Of a DNA stretch of 64,000 nucleotides, positions 1 through 8,174 are shown one piece after another. The stretch's first letter is position 1, and each line of letters starts with the position of its first letter. The notes below the pieces were generated by a model. The model was not told the DNA's origin and searched no databases. It was given only the letters and a program-made list of their open reading frames with translations. The translations under genes were made by a program, and so were the position numbers. The stretch lies in contig MESE01000111.1 in the NCBI GenBank assembly GCA_001770855.1, positions 1 to 64,000 on the forward strand, in the 5' to 3' direction. Source of the DNA: Burkholderiales bacterium RIFCSPLOWO2_02_FULL_57_36. Lineage in GTDB: Bacteria > Pseudomonadota > Gammaproteobacteria > Burkholderiales > Burkholderiaceae_D.

Positions 1-62
1 TCCGGCGCGGCGACATAGGCTCCGCGCACCCTGCTCCAGACGAGACGGTAGATTCTGTTCAT
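1..62 (-). CDS. N-terminus of an ESPR-type secreted adhesin (partial)
   Basis: The gene runs off the left edge; only the first 20 or so codons are visible. They read MNRIYRLVWSRVRGAYVAAP. This matches the extended signal peptide region (ESPR, pattern MNKIYRxVWNxxxGxWVAVxE) that precedes the classical signal sequence in very large autotransporters, trimeric adhesins and TpsA filamentous haemagglutinins of Proteobacteria. ESPRs slow inner-membrane translocation of these big proteins. An AAGGAG ribosome binding site lies 7 bases before the ATG. The passenger type (trimeric, classical or two-partner) cannot be told from this fragment. The long upstream leader contains four consecutive hairpins, described separately. 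Confidence 0.72.
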   Translation of the reverse strand, partial: MNRIYRLVWSRVRGAYVAAP

Positions 63-363
63 GGTAGTGCTCCTTGGCCCAACTGTTTTGGCACAGATGC
101 GGAGGTTGCATCGGCCGTGATCTATGGCGTCACGCGTAAATATCCTCCGGCAAAGCCGGACGCTTTCATTTGTAAGCCGCTCAAAGCGGCTATATGGAGT
201 CGCTAACACGACTCCGATTCTTTGGAATCACCCGGGATGACCGGTCAGCGCCATAGGTTCATCTGGCCCAGCCGCGTATCGGCGCGTGTCAAGGGTCGAT
301 GACAGGAAATGGGAATGACAAAGAAGGGACGATCATCGACGCTGCGCAAGGTCACGATCCAGA
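63..363. other. Intergenic leader between ESPR gene and phnF remnant
   Basis: About 300 bases without a convincing gene. It holds the ribosome binding site of the ESPR gene, the four-hairpin cluster, and a palindromic GC-rich spot around 231-245. A short plus-strand reading frame from 314 overlaps the phnF remnant in antisense and shows no recognisable protein. Confidence 0.5.
146..229. promoter_or_regulatory. Cluster of four short hairpins in the leader of the ESPR gene
   Basis: Four perfect inverted repeats follow each other with short gaps: 146-160 (stem TCCGGC, loop AAA), 175-191 (stem AGCCGC, 5-nt loop), 196-215 (stem GGAGTCG, 6-nt loop) and 216-229 (stem GATTC, 4-nt loop). The stems differ in sequence, so this is not one repeat copied four times. 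They lie 84-170 bases upstream of the ESPR gene start on the minus strand and would sit in its 5' untranslated RNA. A structured leader or a row of operators are both possible. The function is not recognised. Confidence 0.55.
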
Positions 364-728
364 TCACCGGTTCACGTCGTCGAGCTGGGGCCGACGCTGC
401 ACACATAGTTTGCGCAGCACCGTGCTTTCGGATTTGTGGCCAAGCGCCTCGAGCGTTTCGGTAAAGCGGGTACGCTGTCCGATGTCGTAGTCCATCGGCT
501 TGTCGAGCACGAAGCTGCCCAATCCGTGGCGCCGCTCTATCCAGCCTTCGGCGATGAGTCCATCGAGCGCGTGTCGCAGCGCAGCGTATGTCGATTCACG
601 CCGAGCCGCTCGGCGTGAATGACTTCGGCCGGCAACGCGTCGCGCGGCCGGTGCAGCAAGCGAATCTCATATCCCAGGTGCCTCTGAACCTGCTTGCAGA
701 CCGCCACACCATTTCCCTGATTGATCAC
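364..728 (-). pseudogene. phnF: Frameshifted, truncated GntR-family (PhnF-like) regulator
   Basis: Two minus-strand frames together give the N-terminal winged-helix domain of a GntR/HutC-type regulator resembling PhnF. The first part, from GTG at 728, contains LPAEVIHAERLGVNRHTLR. The second frame continues with HALDGLIAEGWIERRHGLG and SFVLDKPMDYD. They are out of register because CGCAG is tandemly duplicated at 575-579/580-584; removing one 5-base copy restores one continuous frame through the recognition helix and wing. The frame then stops at 364-366, after about 120 residues, so the ligand-binding UTRA domain (family length about 240) is missing too. No phosphonate genes are visible nearby. 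PhnF controls phosphonate uptake and C-P lyase genes in other bacteria; this copy is probably dead. Confidence 0.75.
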
Positions 729-1110
729 GCGCCGGCTCCAAATGTCTAGATATGCGGCAACTATAGAGAGAGGATGTGACGCAGGAATGACGGTTCAATT
801 ACCGTTTGATGACATTTCGGATAACGTGCCGCGAGGAAGGTGTAATGAGGAGAACTCGTCAAATTTTGAGTGACCTCTTTCTGGAAACTCAACTTACTGA
901 GCTTTCAGGAAATAAATGACGGCGTCACGTATTGATGCATTCGACCCCCACCCTACACCCCAAAGGGTGCCTCGACCCTCCCCCTGCCCGGGGGAGGGAA
1001 CTTAACCCCTTCCCCCTTGCAGGGGGAAGGCTGGGATGGGGGTAGCACGATCACCTTTAGGGGTTATAGATAATTTACGTTTCTATTAGTACAAAACAGC
1101 CCGCTCGCCG
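729..1110. other. Gene-free stretch between phnF remnant and amtB
   Basis: No coding sequence is supported here. The right part is a REP-like double hairpin (944-1043). The remaining sequence is unremarkable, with no obvious promoter facing either neighbour. Gene decay next to the phnF remnant is a plausible explanation. Confidence 0.5.
944..1043. repeat. REP-like element: two GC-rich hairpins inside outer inverted ends
   Basis: Two perfect 9-bp stems lie in tandem: CCCTCCCCC/GGGGGAGGG (976-984 with 990-998) and CCTTCCCCC/GGGGGAAGG (1008-1016 with 1022-1030). They are flanked by outward inverted ends, ACCCCCACCC at the left and GGGATGGGGGT at the right. The arrangement is typical of dispersed intergenic palindromic repeats in proteobacterial genomes. 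It lies just downstream of amtB and might also weaken read-through. Confidence 0.7.
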
Positions 1111-2328
1111 TTACCAGTTAGCTTCCCGCTCCGGCGTCGCGGTAATGTTATGGATCGACAGATCCGCGCCATTGAATTCCTGTTCCGGGTCCAGACGAAT
1201 CCCGACCGCCTTCTTCAACAAGCCATAAATAATCGTACCGCCCGCCAAGGCAATCGTCACGCCCAACGCGGTACCGATCAGTTGCGACATGAACGAGACG
1301 CCACCGATGCCGCCCAGCGCTTTCAAGCCGAAAATACCCGCGGCCAAACCGCCCCATACGCCGCACAGGCCATGCAACGGCCAGACGCCCAGCACATCGT
1401 CGATCTTCCATTTATTTTGCGTCAGCGTGAACGTCCAGACGAAAAGTGCGCCTGCGATGCCGCCGGTAACCAGCGCGCCGAGCGGATGCATCAGATCGGA
1501 ACCGGCGCAGATCGCCACCAACCCGGCGAGCGGACCGTTGTAGGCAAAGCCGGGATCGTTTTTCCCGGCCAAAAATGCAGCCAGGGTGCCGCCCACCATC
1601 GCCATCAATGAATTGATCGCGACCAGTCCGTTCATTTTGTCGAGCGTTTGAGCGCTCATTACATTGAATCCGAACCAGCCTACCGTGAGAATCCATGCCC
1701 CCAATGCAAGAAACGGAATACTTGACGGCGGATGCGCGGAAATTGCACCGTCTTTTCCGTACCTGCCGCGACGTGCGCCAAGCAACAGGATTGCCGGCAA
1801 CGCGGCCCATCCGCCGACCGCATGCACCACCACCGATCCGGCAAAGTCGTGAAATTCCGCATCGAATGTCGCCTTCAACCACGCCTGGATACCGAATTGC
1901 TGATTCCATGCGATGCCTTCGAACAGCGGGTAGATCAGGCCGACCAGCAATGCGGTGGCGGCCAATTGCGGATAAAATTTCGCGCGCTCGGCGATGCCGC
2001 CCGAGATAATCGCGGGAATCGCGGCTGCAAAAGTAAGCAGGAAAAAGAACTTGACCAGCTCATAGCCGTTTTTCTCGGCCAACACTTCCGCACCGCTGAA
2101 GAAGTTGATACCGTATGCGAGACTGTAGCCGACGAAGAAATAAGCAATTGTGGAAACTGCAAAATCGACTAATATTTTGACCAGCGCGTTGACTTGATTT
2201 TTCTTTCGCACCGTCCCAAGCTCCAGAAATGCGAATCCGGCATGCATTGCCAAAATCATGATGGCGCCAAGCATGATAAATAAAGTGTCCGCACCGTTCC
2301 TGAATGCATCCATATAAAAATCTCCCAA
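1111..2328 (-). CDS. amtB: Ammonium transporter AmtB
   Basis: A 405-residue inner-membrane Amt/MEP/Rh channel that conducts ammonium. About eleven hydrophobic segments cover the chain. The pore residues are visible: Asp161 in DFAGSVVVHAVGG, and the twin pore histidines His169 and His319 (WPLHGLCGVWGG). FEGIAWN matches the periplasmic recruitment region. The C-terminal tail GADLSIHNITATP is typical of the family and contacts the PII protein GlnK when that is present. No glnK lies beside it, which differs from the common glnK-amtB pair. ATG at 2328 follows a GGGAG ribosome site. A sigma-54 promoter upstream points to nitrogen control. Confidence 0.95.
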   Translation of the reverse strand: MGDFYMDAFRNGADTLFIMLGAIMILAMHAGFAFLELGTVRKKNQVNALVKILVDFAVSTIAYFFVGYSLAYGINFFSGAEVLAEKNGYELVKFFFLLTFAAAIPAIISGGIAERAKFYPQLAATALLVGLIYPLFEGIAWNQQFGIQAWLKATFDAEFHDFAGSVVVHAVGGWAALPAILLLGARRGRYGKDGAISAHPPSSIPFLALGAWILTVGWFGFNVMSAQTLDKMNGLVAINSLMAMVGGTLAAFLAGKNDPGFAYNGPLAGLVAICAGSDLMHPLGALVTGGIAGALFVWTFTLTQNKWKIDDVLGVWPLHGLCGVWGGLAAGIFGLKALGGIGGVSFMSQLIGTALGVTIALAGGTIIYGLLKKAVGIRLDPEQEFNGADLSIHNITATPEREANW

Positions 2329-2363
2329 TAATTGTGCAAATTTAATTCGAGGCGTTCCAATAA

Positions 2364-2379
2364 AGCAATAATCATTCCA
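2364..2379 (-). promoter_or_regulatory. Sigma-54 promoter of amtB
   Basis: On the minus strand the sequence TGGAATGATTATTGCT matches the RpoN consensus TGGCACG-N4-TTGCW at nearly every key place, with GG and GC exactly 10 bases apart. Transcription would start about 24 bases before the amtB ATG. Directly upstream on the same strand lies TGCACCAAATTGG, resembling one half of an NtrC site but overlapping the promoter. Nitrogen-limited expression is inferred. Confidence 0.65.
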
Positions 2380-2495
2380 ATTTGGTGCAGTTATTCAACC
2401 AATTGAATTCATTGAAAATTTTTTTAAATTGCTTATCGTATTTTGAAGCACGCACCATCGATGTGCGGTTTTTCGATCCAAAATGGTGAGATGAC

Positions 2496-3218
2496 ATGAT
2501 TCCCTGGTTGGAAGGAGAGATGCCATTTCCGAACATATCGGAAGCATTGACCGATGCTGACGGAGCGCCGGGCCTGCTTGCGGCGGGCGGCGATCTGTCG
2601 CCGCAACGATTGTTGCAGGCATACCGGCAAGGGATCTTTCCGTGGTTTTCCGAAGGCCAGCCTATCTTGTGGTGGAGCACCGATCCGCGCATGGTGCTAC
2701 ATACCGACCGGCTTGTGATTTCCGCAAGCTTGAAAAAGACCTTGCGGAAAATTCATAAAAGCGCAGGCTCCGACGGCCGATGGCAAATACGTTTCGATAC
2801 CGCATTCGAGCAAGTGATGCGCGCCTGCGCCGCGCCGCGCCGCGATGGCACCGGAACCTGGATTTCTAAAGACATCATCGACGGCTACTGCGGATTGCAC
2901 AGGATGGGCCATGCGCATTCGTCGGAATGCTGGCTTGATGGAGAGTTGGTCGGCGGCGCCTATGGCGTCAGTATCGGACGCATGTTTTACGGGGAGTCAA
3001 TGTTCGCGCGCGTGACCGATGCATCCAAAATCGCGTTGGCCTACCTGGTGTATTTTTTGAATCGAAACGGTGTCGAACTGATCGACTGTCAACAGGAGAC
3101 ATCGCATCTGGCCTCGCTGGGCGCAACTCCGATTTCACGAGAGGAATTCATCCGCCATCTTCGAGAATCGGTTACGCAGCCGCACATTGAAGTATGGCAA
3201 CCGATTGACATATTTTGA
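2496..3218 (+). CDS. aat: Leucyl/phenylalanyl-tRNA-protein transferase
   Basis: A 240-residue cytosolic aminoacyl-transferase that adds Leu or Phe from charged tRNA to proteins with N-terminal Arg or Lys, marking them for ClpS/ClpAP degradation. Family signatures are clear: [60 protein letters not shown] and IDCQ. Length equals the usual 230-240. The ATG at 2496 is preceded by GGTGAG; an internal ATG eight codons later is possible. It is followed by bpt after 82 bases, so the two N-degron transferases form a pair. Confidence 0.95.
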   Translation: MIPWLEGEMPFPNISEALTDADGAPGLLAAGGDLSPQRLLQAYRQGIFPWFSEGQPILWWSTDPRMVLHTDRLVISASLKKTLRKIHKSAGSDGRWQIRFDTAFEQVMRACAAPRRDGTGTWISKDIIDGYCGLHRMGHAHSSECWLDGELVGGAYGVSIGRMFYGESMFARVTDASKIALAYLVYFLNRNGVELIDCQQETSHLASLGATPISREEFIRHLRESVTQPHIEVWQPIDIF

Positions 3219-3300
3219 AGCGCCCGTCAAAAAGCTTTGCGCCCTACCCTCGGCGCGGTGTAAATTGTGACGATCCAAATCGCTGTCGAGTCATACTTCC

Positions 3301-4026
3301 ATGACGCATCTTAAAGACCTGCCATTTTCCACGCTACAGTTCTATGCGACCGCACCGTATCCATGCAGTTATCTGGAAAATCGCCAGGCGCGCTCGCAAG
3401 TGGCCACCCCATCCCATCTGATCAATGCGGATGTGTATTCGGAACTGGTCAAGAACGGCTTTCGCCGCAGCGGCATTTTCACTTACCGCCCGTACTGCGA
3501 CGGCTGCCAGGCGTGTACGCCGGTACGCGTCAAGACCAAACAGTTTGTTGCGAATCGCAGCCAGCGCCGGGCATGGGACAAGCACCAGAGCCTGACCGCA
3601 TGGGTGACCAACCTTGCCTATGTGAACGAACACTATGATCTTTATTTGCGTTACCAGACGGCGCGGCACGCCGGCGGCGGCATGGACCAGGATAGCCGGG
3701 ATCAATACGCGCAATTCCTGTTGCAGAGCAAAGTCAATACACGCCTGGTCGAGTTCCGCGACGAAAGCGGAACTCTTCGCATGATCAGCATCATCGATGT
3801 ATTGGACGACGGCCTGTCGTCGGTCTATACTTTTTACGATCCGGATGTGCCGGGGTCCTCCTACGGCACCTACAACATATTGTGGCAAATCGAGCAGGCG
3901 CGGCAGCTTGACCTGCCTTATGTGTATCTCGGTTACTGGATCGAGGCCAGCACCAAAATGGCCTACAAGATCAATTTCAGGCCGATCGAAGCATTGCGGC
4001 TGGGTCGATGGGCCGACCTGGGCTGA
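3301..4026 (+). CDS. bpt: Aspartate/glutamate leucyltransferase (Bpt, ATE1-related)
   Basis: A 241-residue member of the arginyl/leucyl-tRNA-protein transferase superfamily. Bacterial Bpt transfers Leu to N-terminal Asp or Glu, creating a ClpS-recognised N-degron. Seen in sequence: the N-terminal cysteine cluster with PCSYL and [25 protein letters not shown], and the C-terminal GNAT-like core [10 protein letters not shown] and YLGYWI. It lies just after aat in the same direction, a conserved pairing in Betaproteobacteria that ties both branches of the leucine N-degron route together. Confidence 0.93.
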   Translation: MTHLKDLPFSTLQFYATAPYPCSYLENRQARSQVATPSHLINADVYSELVKNGFRRSGIFTYRPYCDGCQACTPVRVKTKQFVANRSQRRAWDKHQSLTAWVTNLAYVNEHYDLYLRYQTARHAGGGMDQDSRDQYAQFLLQSKVNTRLVEFRDESGTLRMISIIDVLDDGLSSVYTFYDPDVPGSSYGTYNILWQIEQARQLDLPYVYLGYWIEASTKMAYKINFRPIEALRLGRWADLG

Positions 4027-4169
4027 CGCCTTTCTGTAATCGCGATGGTAGGAGCAACTGCTTGCGCACGCTAAAATAGCGCCCAAGCAACAATCCATTG
4101 CCATGTCGTTTCGGCTTGCGCCGGAACCATTTTCCTCTCATCGCTACGCCACCATTGCGCCCCATTATC

Positions 4170-5213
4170 GTGCCGGATAAATTACTTTACGCTCTCGCCC
4201 GCCCTTTTCTTTTCTCGATCAATGCCGAAGCGGCGCACGATCTGACACTGCCGTTAATCAAAAAGGCCGCCGAGCTCGGCATCACCAAAGCCATTGCAAA
4301 ACCGGAATCCGATCCACGCCGCGTGATGGGCATTACCTTTCCCAACCCGGTCGGTTTGGCGGCGGGGCTGGACAAGGACGGCAGCTACATCGATGGCCTG
4401 GCCGCGCTTGGTTTCGGCTTCATCGAAATCGGCACCGTCACACCGCGCGCGCAGCCCGGCAATCCGAAACCGCGCATGTTCCGCCTGCCCGCAGCCCATG
4501 CGATCATCAATCGCATGGGATTCAACAACGGCGGTGTCGATGCATTTGTCGCCAACGTGCAGGCATCACGGTTTTATCAAAACAAGGAAGGCGTGCTCGG
4601 CCTGAACATCGGCAAGAACGCCGACACGCCGATCGAACGCGCGGCCGACGACTATCTGCACTGCCTGGAAAAAGTCTATCCGTACGCCAGCTACGTCACC
4701 GTCAACATTTCCTCGCCGAATACGAAAAACCTGCGGCAATTGCAAGGCGCATCCGAACTGGATGCATTGCTGTCCCAGCTCAAGGATGCACAGCAGCGGC
4801 TGGCCGACCGGCATCGACGCTACGTGCCGATCGCGCTCAAGATTGCACCGGATATCGATGACGAACAAATCAAGACCATCGCGGATTCGCTGACGAGACA
4901 CCGTATCGATGCGGTGATCGCAACCAATACCACGGTGACGCGCGACGCAGTGCAGGGCCTGCCGCACGCGCAGGAAGCCGGCGGACTGTCCGGCGCGCCG
5001 GTATTCGAATTATCGAACCAGGTTATCCGCGCTTTGAAAGCGGAGCTGGGCGATGCATTGCCGATCATCGGCGTCGGCGGGATTTTTTCCGGCGCGGACG
5101 CTAAAGCCAAGATCGATGCAGGCGCCTCGCTGGTGCAGCTCTATACCGGCCTAATCTACCGTGGCCCGGCATTGGTCAGGGAGTGCGCAGCGGCATTGCG
5201 CAATTCGCGCTAA
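4170..5213 (+). CDS. pyrD: Dihydroorotate dehydrogenase (quinone), class 2
   Basis: Oxidises dihydroorotate to orotate in pyrimidine synthesis and passes electrons to quinone at the inner membrane. Class 2 features are visible: an N-terminal helix ([19 protein letters not shown]) for membrane attachment, [41 protein letters not shown], and the catalytic serine segment NISSPNT. The FMN-binding end reads [11 protein letters not shown] and YTGLIY. The GTG at 4170 is chosen (347 residues) because family proteins begin around this point. The frame is open back to a TTG at 4098, but that extension is unlike the family. No strong ribosome site is seen before the GTG. Confidence 0.93.
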   Translation: MPDKLLYALARPFLFSINAEAAHDLTLPLIKKAAELGITKAIAKPESDPRRVMGITFPNPVGLAAGLDKDGSYIDGLAALGFGFIEIGTVTPRAQPGNPKPRMFRLPAAHAIINRMGFNNGGVDAFVANVQASRFYQNKEGVLGLNIGKNADTPIERAADDYLHCLEKVYPYASYVTVNISSPNTKNLRQLQGASELDALLSQLKDAQQRLADRHRRYVPIALKIAPDIDDEQIKTIADSLTRHRIDAVIATNTTVTRDAVQGLPHAQEAGGLSGAPVFELSNQVIRALKAELGDALPIIGVGGIFSGADAKAKIDAGASLVQLYTGLIYRGPALVRECAAALRNSR

Positions 5214-5261
5214 AGTTCAGTCTCGGCGCAACGCGCAGACCTTTTCTTTCAGCGGACAAAC

Positions 5262-6302
5262 ATGCAAAAAATAAAACTCGGCTCCAGCGATCTGCAGATT
5301 TCCAGAATCTGTCTCGGCACCATGACTTTCGGCGAGCAAAATACCGAAGCGGACGCGCACAGCCAGCTCGACTATGCGCTTGAGCGCGGCATCAATTTCA
5401 TCGACACTGCAGAGATGTATCCGGTGATGCCACGCGCGCAGACACAAGGGGCGACAGAACGCTGCATCGGCAGCTGGCTCAAGAAATCCGGCAAACGCAG
5501 CGAAGTGATACTGGCAACCAAGGTGGCCGGGCCGTCCAAGCACATCAACTGGATACGCGAAAGAAACGACCTGAACGCCGCAAACATCCATGCCGCCGTC
5601 AACGACAGCCTGAGCCGCCTGCAAACCGACTATATCGACCTGTACCAGTTGCATTGGCCCAGCCGCAATGTGCCGATCTTCGGGCAGCTTGCATTCGACC
5701 CGGAAGCCGAACGCGAGCATATATCGATTGAAGAAACACTCTCGGCGCTGGCTGATCTGATCAAGGCCGGGAAAATCCGGCATATCGGCGTATCGAATGA
5801 AAGCGCCTGGGGCGTGAGCGAATTCATCAAGCAAGCCGATACCAAAGGACTGCCGCGCATTGCATCGATCCAGAACGGCTACCATCTGGCAAACCGCGGC
5901 TTCGAGGCTGCTCTGGATGAAACTTGCTTCCGCGAAAATGTCGGCATGCTGGCCTACAGCCCGCTTGCATTCGGCCAACTGACTGCAAAGTACATTGAAG
6001 ATCCGAAAGCGCAAGGCCGCCTGACGATTTTCCCTCCGCAATGGAGTCCACGCTACCTGCGCCCCAAGGTGGTCGAAGCGACCAGGCGCTATGCCGCCCT
6101 GGCGCGCGCCAACGGCATGACGCCGACCGAACTGGCGCTTGCATGGTGTTATTCACGCTGGTTCATCGCCTCGACCATCATCGGCGCGACGACCATGACG
6201 CAGTTGAAGGAAAACATCGATGCATTCTCAGTCAAGCTGTCTGACGAGGTCGTCAAAGGCGTCAATGCGATTCATGCCGACATCACCAATCCCGGCCAAT
6301 GA
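5262..6302 (+). CDS. tas: Aldo/keto reductase, Tas-like
   Basis: A 346-residue NADP(H)-dependent oxidoreductase with a TIM barrel, same length as E. coli Tas and very similar at the start (ICLGTMTFGEQNTEADAH). The catalytic tetrad is intact: Asp48, Tyr53 (AEMYP), Lys87 (LATKVAG) and His131 (YQLHWPS). NADP-contact segments IGVSNESAWGV and TIIGATTMTQLKENI are present. The physiological substrate is unknown. It follows pyrD by 48 bases in the same direction and converges with dgkA. Confidence 0.9.
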   Translation: MQKIKLGSSDLQISRICLGTMTFGEQNTEADAHSQLDYALERGINFIDTAEMYPVMPRAQTQGATERCIGSWLKKSGKRSEVILATKVAGPSKHINWIRERNDLNAANIHAAVNDSLSRLQTDYIDLYQLHWPSRNVPIFGQLAFDPEAEREHISIEETLSALADLIKAGKIRHIGVSNESAWGVSEFIKQADTKGLPRIASIQNGYHLANRGFEAALDETCFRENVGMLAYSPLAFGQLTAKYIEDPKAQGRLTIFPPQWSPRYLRPKVVEATRRYAALARANGMTPTELALAWCYSRWFIASTIIGATTMTQLKENIDAFSVKLSDEVVKGVNAIHADITNPGQ

Positions 6303-6319
6303 TGAACGGTTGAACTGCG

Positions 6320-6356
6320 GATCGAGTAGACCGTCCTGGACGGTCTACTCGATCCA
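6320..6356. terminator. 18-bp perfect palindrome overlapping the dgkA stop codon
   Basis: Bases 6320-6337 and 6339-6356 are perfect reverse complements around one central base. The element sits between the converging tas and dgkA genes, and the right arm includes the last dgkA codons and its TAG (6345-6347). There is no T-run on either side, so a bidirectional hairpin acting as an mRNA end or Rho-assisted terminator is inferred, not a classical intrinsic terminator. Confidence 0.5.
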
Positions 6357-6752
6357 GCGTAAAACTGCGGGCGTCAACACCACCATCCAGGTCACACCCG
6401 CAAAAAGCACGGTAAGCAACACTGCGGCGCCGCCATAGTCTTTTGCATTCTTCGACAGCGGATGGCGTTCGAGCGACACCCGATCCACTGTCGCTTCAAT
6501 CGCGGAATTGATCAGTTCAACGATCAGGACCATGACCAGCACGCCGATCAACAACAATTTTTCCAGCGCGGCGATCGGAAAAAACAATGCGGCGATTATT
6601 CCCGGAATGACGAGTGCCAGTTCCTGGCGAAAGGCGTGTTCGTTCTTCCATGCCGACTTCAGGCCGTCGATCGCATAAAAAAAAGCAGGCAGAATTCTTT
6701 TCAAGCCGTGCTTGCTTTTGAACTCGCTGGCAATTTGTTGAGCATCACTCAT
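6345..6752 (-). CDS. dgkA: Diacylglycerol kinase
   Basis: A 135-residue inner-membrane kinase that phosphorylates diacylglycerol to phosphatidate for phospholipid recycling. Three hydrophobic helices follow an amphipathic N-terminus (RILPAFFYAIDGLKSAWKNEHAFRQE). The active-site motif VELINSAIEATVDR and the conserved KDYGGAAV are present. The ATG at 6752 has GGGGAT upstream; a TTG 15 bases earlier is less likely. Its last codons are built into a perfect palindrome shared with the converging tas gene. Confidence 0.93.
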   Translation of the reverse strand: MSDAQQIASEFKSKHGLKRILPAFFYAIDGLKSAWKNEHAFRQELALVIPGIIAALFFPIAALEKLLLIGVLVMVLIVELINSAIEATVDRVSLERHPLSKNAKDYGGAAVLLTVLFAGVTWMVVLTPAVLRWIE

Positions 6753-6789
6753 AACATCCCCATTCAAAACGGCTGTAAATCGCGGTTGT

Positions 6790-7935
6790 TTAATATGTCC
6801 CAGGCAGCAGGATTTTCTTGTCCACTTTGGTCACGTCGGTCAGCCCGCACAGGGCCATCGTGATATCCAGTTCCTTCTGGATGATCTCCAGGCACTTGGT
6901 TACCCCGGCTTCGCCCATCGCCCCCAGCCCGTAGAGAAAAGCGCGTCCGACATACACCCCTTTCGCACCCAGCGCCAGCGCCTTGATCACATCCTGACCG
7001 GAGCGAATCCCGCCATCCATGTGCACTTCGATCTTGTCACCCACGGCAGCGACAATCGCAGACAGCGCTGCAATCGAAGATTGCGCACCGTCGAGCTGGC
7101 GTCCGCCATGGTTGGACACGATCAATGCGTCGGCTCCGCTCTGTGCCGCCAGTAGCGCATCCTCGGCATCCATGATGCCTTTGATGATCAGCTTGCCACC
7201 CCATCGTTGCCGGATCCACTGTACGTCGTCCCACGACAGCGCAGGATCGAATTGTTCCGCGGTCCACGAAGCCAGCGACGACATGTCCGACACATTCGGT
7301 GCATGGCCCACGATGTTGCCAAAGCTGCGGCGTTTGGTATTGAGCATACCCCAGCACCAGCGCGGCTTGGTCATCATGTTCACGAGGTTGGCGACCGTCA
7401 GCTTTGGCGGCGCGGACAAGCCATTTTTCAAGTCCTTGTGGCGCTGCCCCAGAATTTGCAGATCCAGGGTCAGCATGAGCGCCGAGCAATTGGCTGCTTT
7501 TGCGCGATCGATCAAACGGCCCATGAATTCACGATCCTTCATGAAATAGACCTGAAACCAGAACGGCGCACTCGTATTGGCGGCAATGTCCTCGATTGAG
7601 CAGATGCTCATGGTCGATAACGTGAAAGGAATCCCGAATTTCTCGGCCGCCCTCGCCGCGGCGATTTCACCGTCCGCACACTGCATGCCCGTCAATCCGG
7701 TGGGCGCAATCGCGACCGGCATCGACACGCGCTGGCCGGCCATGGTCGAAGCCAGCGTGCGGTTTTCCATATTCACCGCGACACGCTGGCGGAACTTTAT
7801 TTCCGCAAAGTCGCTGCTGTTGGCACGGTAAGTCGATTCGGTCCACGAACCCGAATCCGCATAATCGTAGAACATGCGCGGTACGCGTTTTTTCGCCAAC
7901 AGGCGCAGGTCTTCAATGTTGGTGATCACAGGCAT
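6790..7935 (-). CDS. lldD: FMN-dependent L-lactate (alpha-hydroxyacid) dehydrogenase
   Basis: A 381-residue flavoenzyme of the glycolate oxidase/lactate dehydrogenase family, oxidising L-lactate (or a related 2-hydroxyacid) to the 2-oxoacid, usually linked to the respiratory chain. Key signatures: RVPRMFYDYADSGS at the N-terminus, PVAIAPTGLTGM for FMN binding, and the catalytic histidine segment SNHGGRQLDG followed by HMDGGIRSGQDV and KGVYVGRAFLYG. ATG at 7935 follows AGGAG at good spacing. The divergent IclR regulator probably controls it. The exact substrate (lactate versus glycolate or mandelate) cannot be fixed from sequence. Confidence 0.87.
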   Translation of the reverse strand: MPVITNIEDLRLLAKKRVPRMFYDYADSGSWTESTYRANSSDFAEIKFRQRVAVNMENRTLASTMAGQRVSMPVAIAPTGLTGMQCADGEIAAARAAEKFGIPFTLSTMSICSIEDIAANTSAPFWFQVYFMKDREFMGRLIDRAKAANCSALMLTLDLQILGQRHKDLKNGLSAPPKLTVANLVNMMTKPRWCWGMLNTKRRSFGNIVGHAPNVSDMSSLASWTAEQFDPALSWDDVQWIRQRWGGKLIIKGIMDAEDALLAAQSGADALIVSNHGGRQLDGAQSSIAALSAIVAAVGDKIEVHMDGGIRSGQDVIKALALGAKGVYVGRAFLYGLGAMGEAGVTKCLEIIQKELDITMALCGLTDVTKVDKKILLPGTY

Positions 7936-8129
7936 TTTTTGCGGCTCCTCTTTTGTAAATCCATTTTCCAACCTACTTCCAAGCGATTGCCTCCCTGCTG
8001 CAATTGTGTGGCGGCCTGATCTTCGTTGAGCGGTCATTATGGCGCGGCCGCAGGTAAATTCCGCATCGCATGCGAATGAAATAATTTAGTGAATCACCAT
8101 AAATCTTTTCTCCGGCCTTTTTGATTTTT

Positions 8130-8140
8130 TCACATTGTGA
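8130..8140. promoter_or_regulatory. Palindrome between lldD and the IclR gene
   Basis: TCACATTGTGA has 5-bp arms around one central base and directly abuts TATAAC (8141-8146), a plausible -10 for the IclR-family gene that starts at 8175. A regulator bound here would block that promoter and could also act on divergent lldD. IclR autoregulation through such palindromes is common in the family; the assignment is inference. Confidence 0.4.
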
Positions 8141-8174
8141 TATAACGTTACCATTGCAATGCACTCACCGCACT

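Noticed and set aside
146-229. CRISPR-like array at the left end
   Set aside because: The repeated units differ in sequence and length and there are no spacers or cas genes; they are separate hairpins.
146-229. Cyclic di-GMP or other known riboswitch in the ESPR leader
   Set aside because: I could not match the conserved core of any riboswitch class I know; only simple stems are visible.
3334-4104. Long minus-strand frame opposite bpt
   Set aside because: It mirrors bpt, whose frame shows a complete known family on the plus strand. The antisense protein has no recognisable features.
4098-4169. 24-codon N-terminal extension of PyrD from TTG at 4098
   Set aside because: The extension is unlike class 2 PyrD proteins and has no good ribosome site; GTG at 4170 fits the family start.
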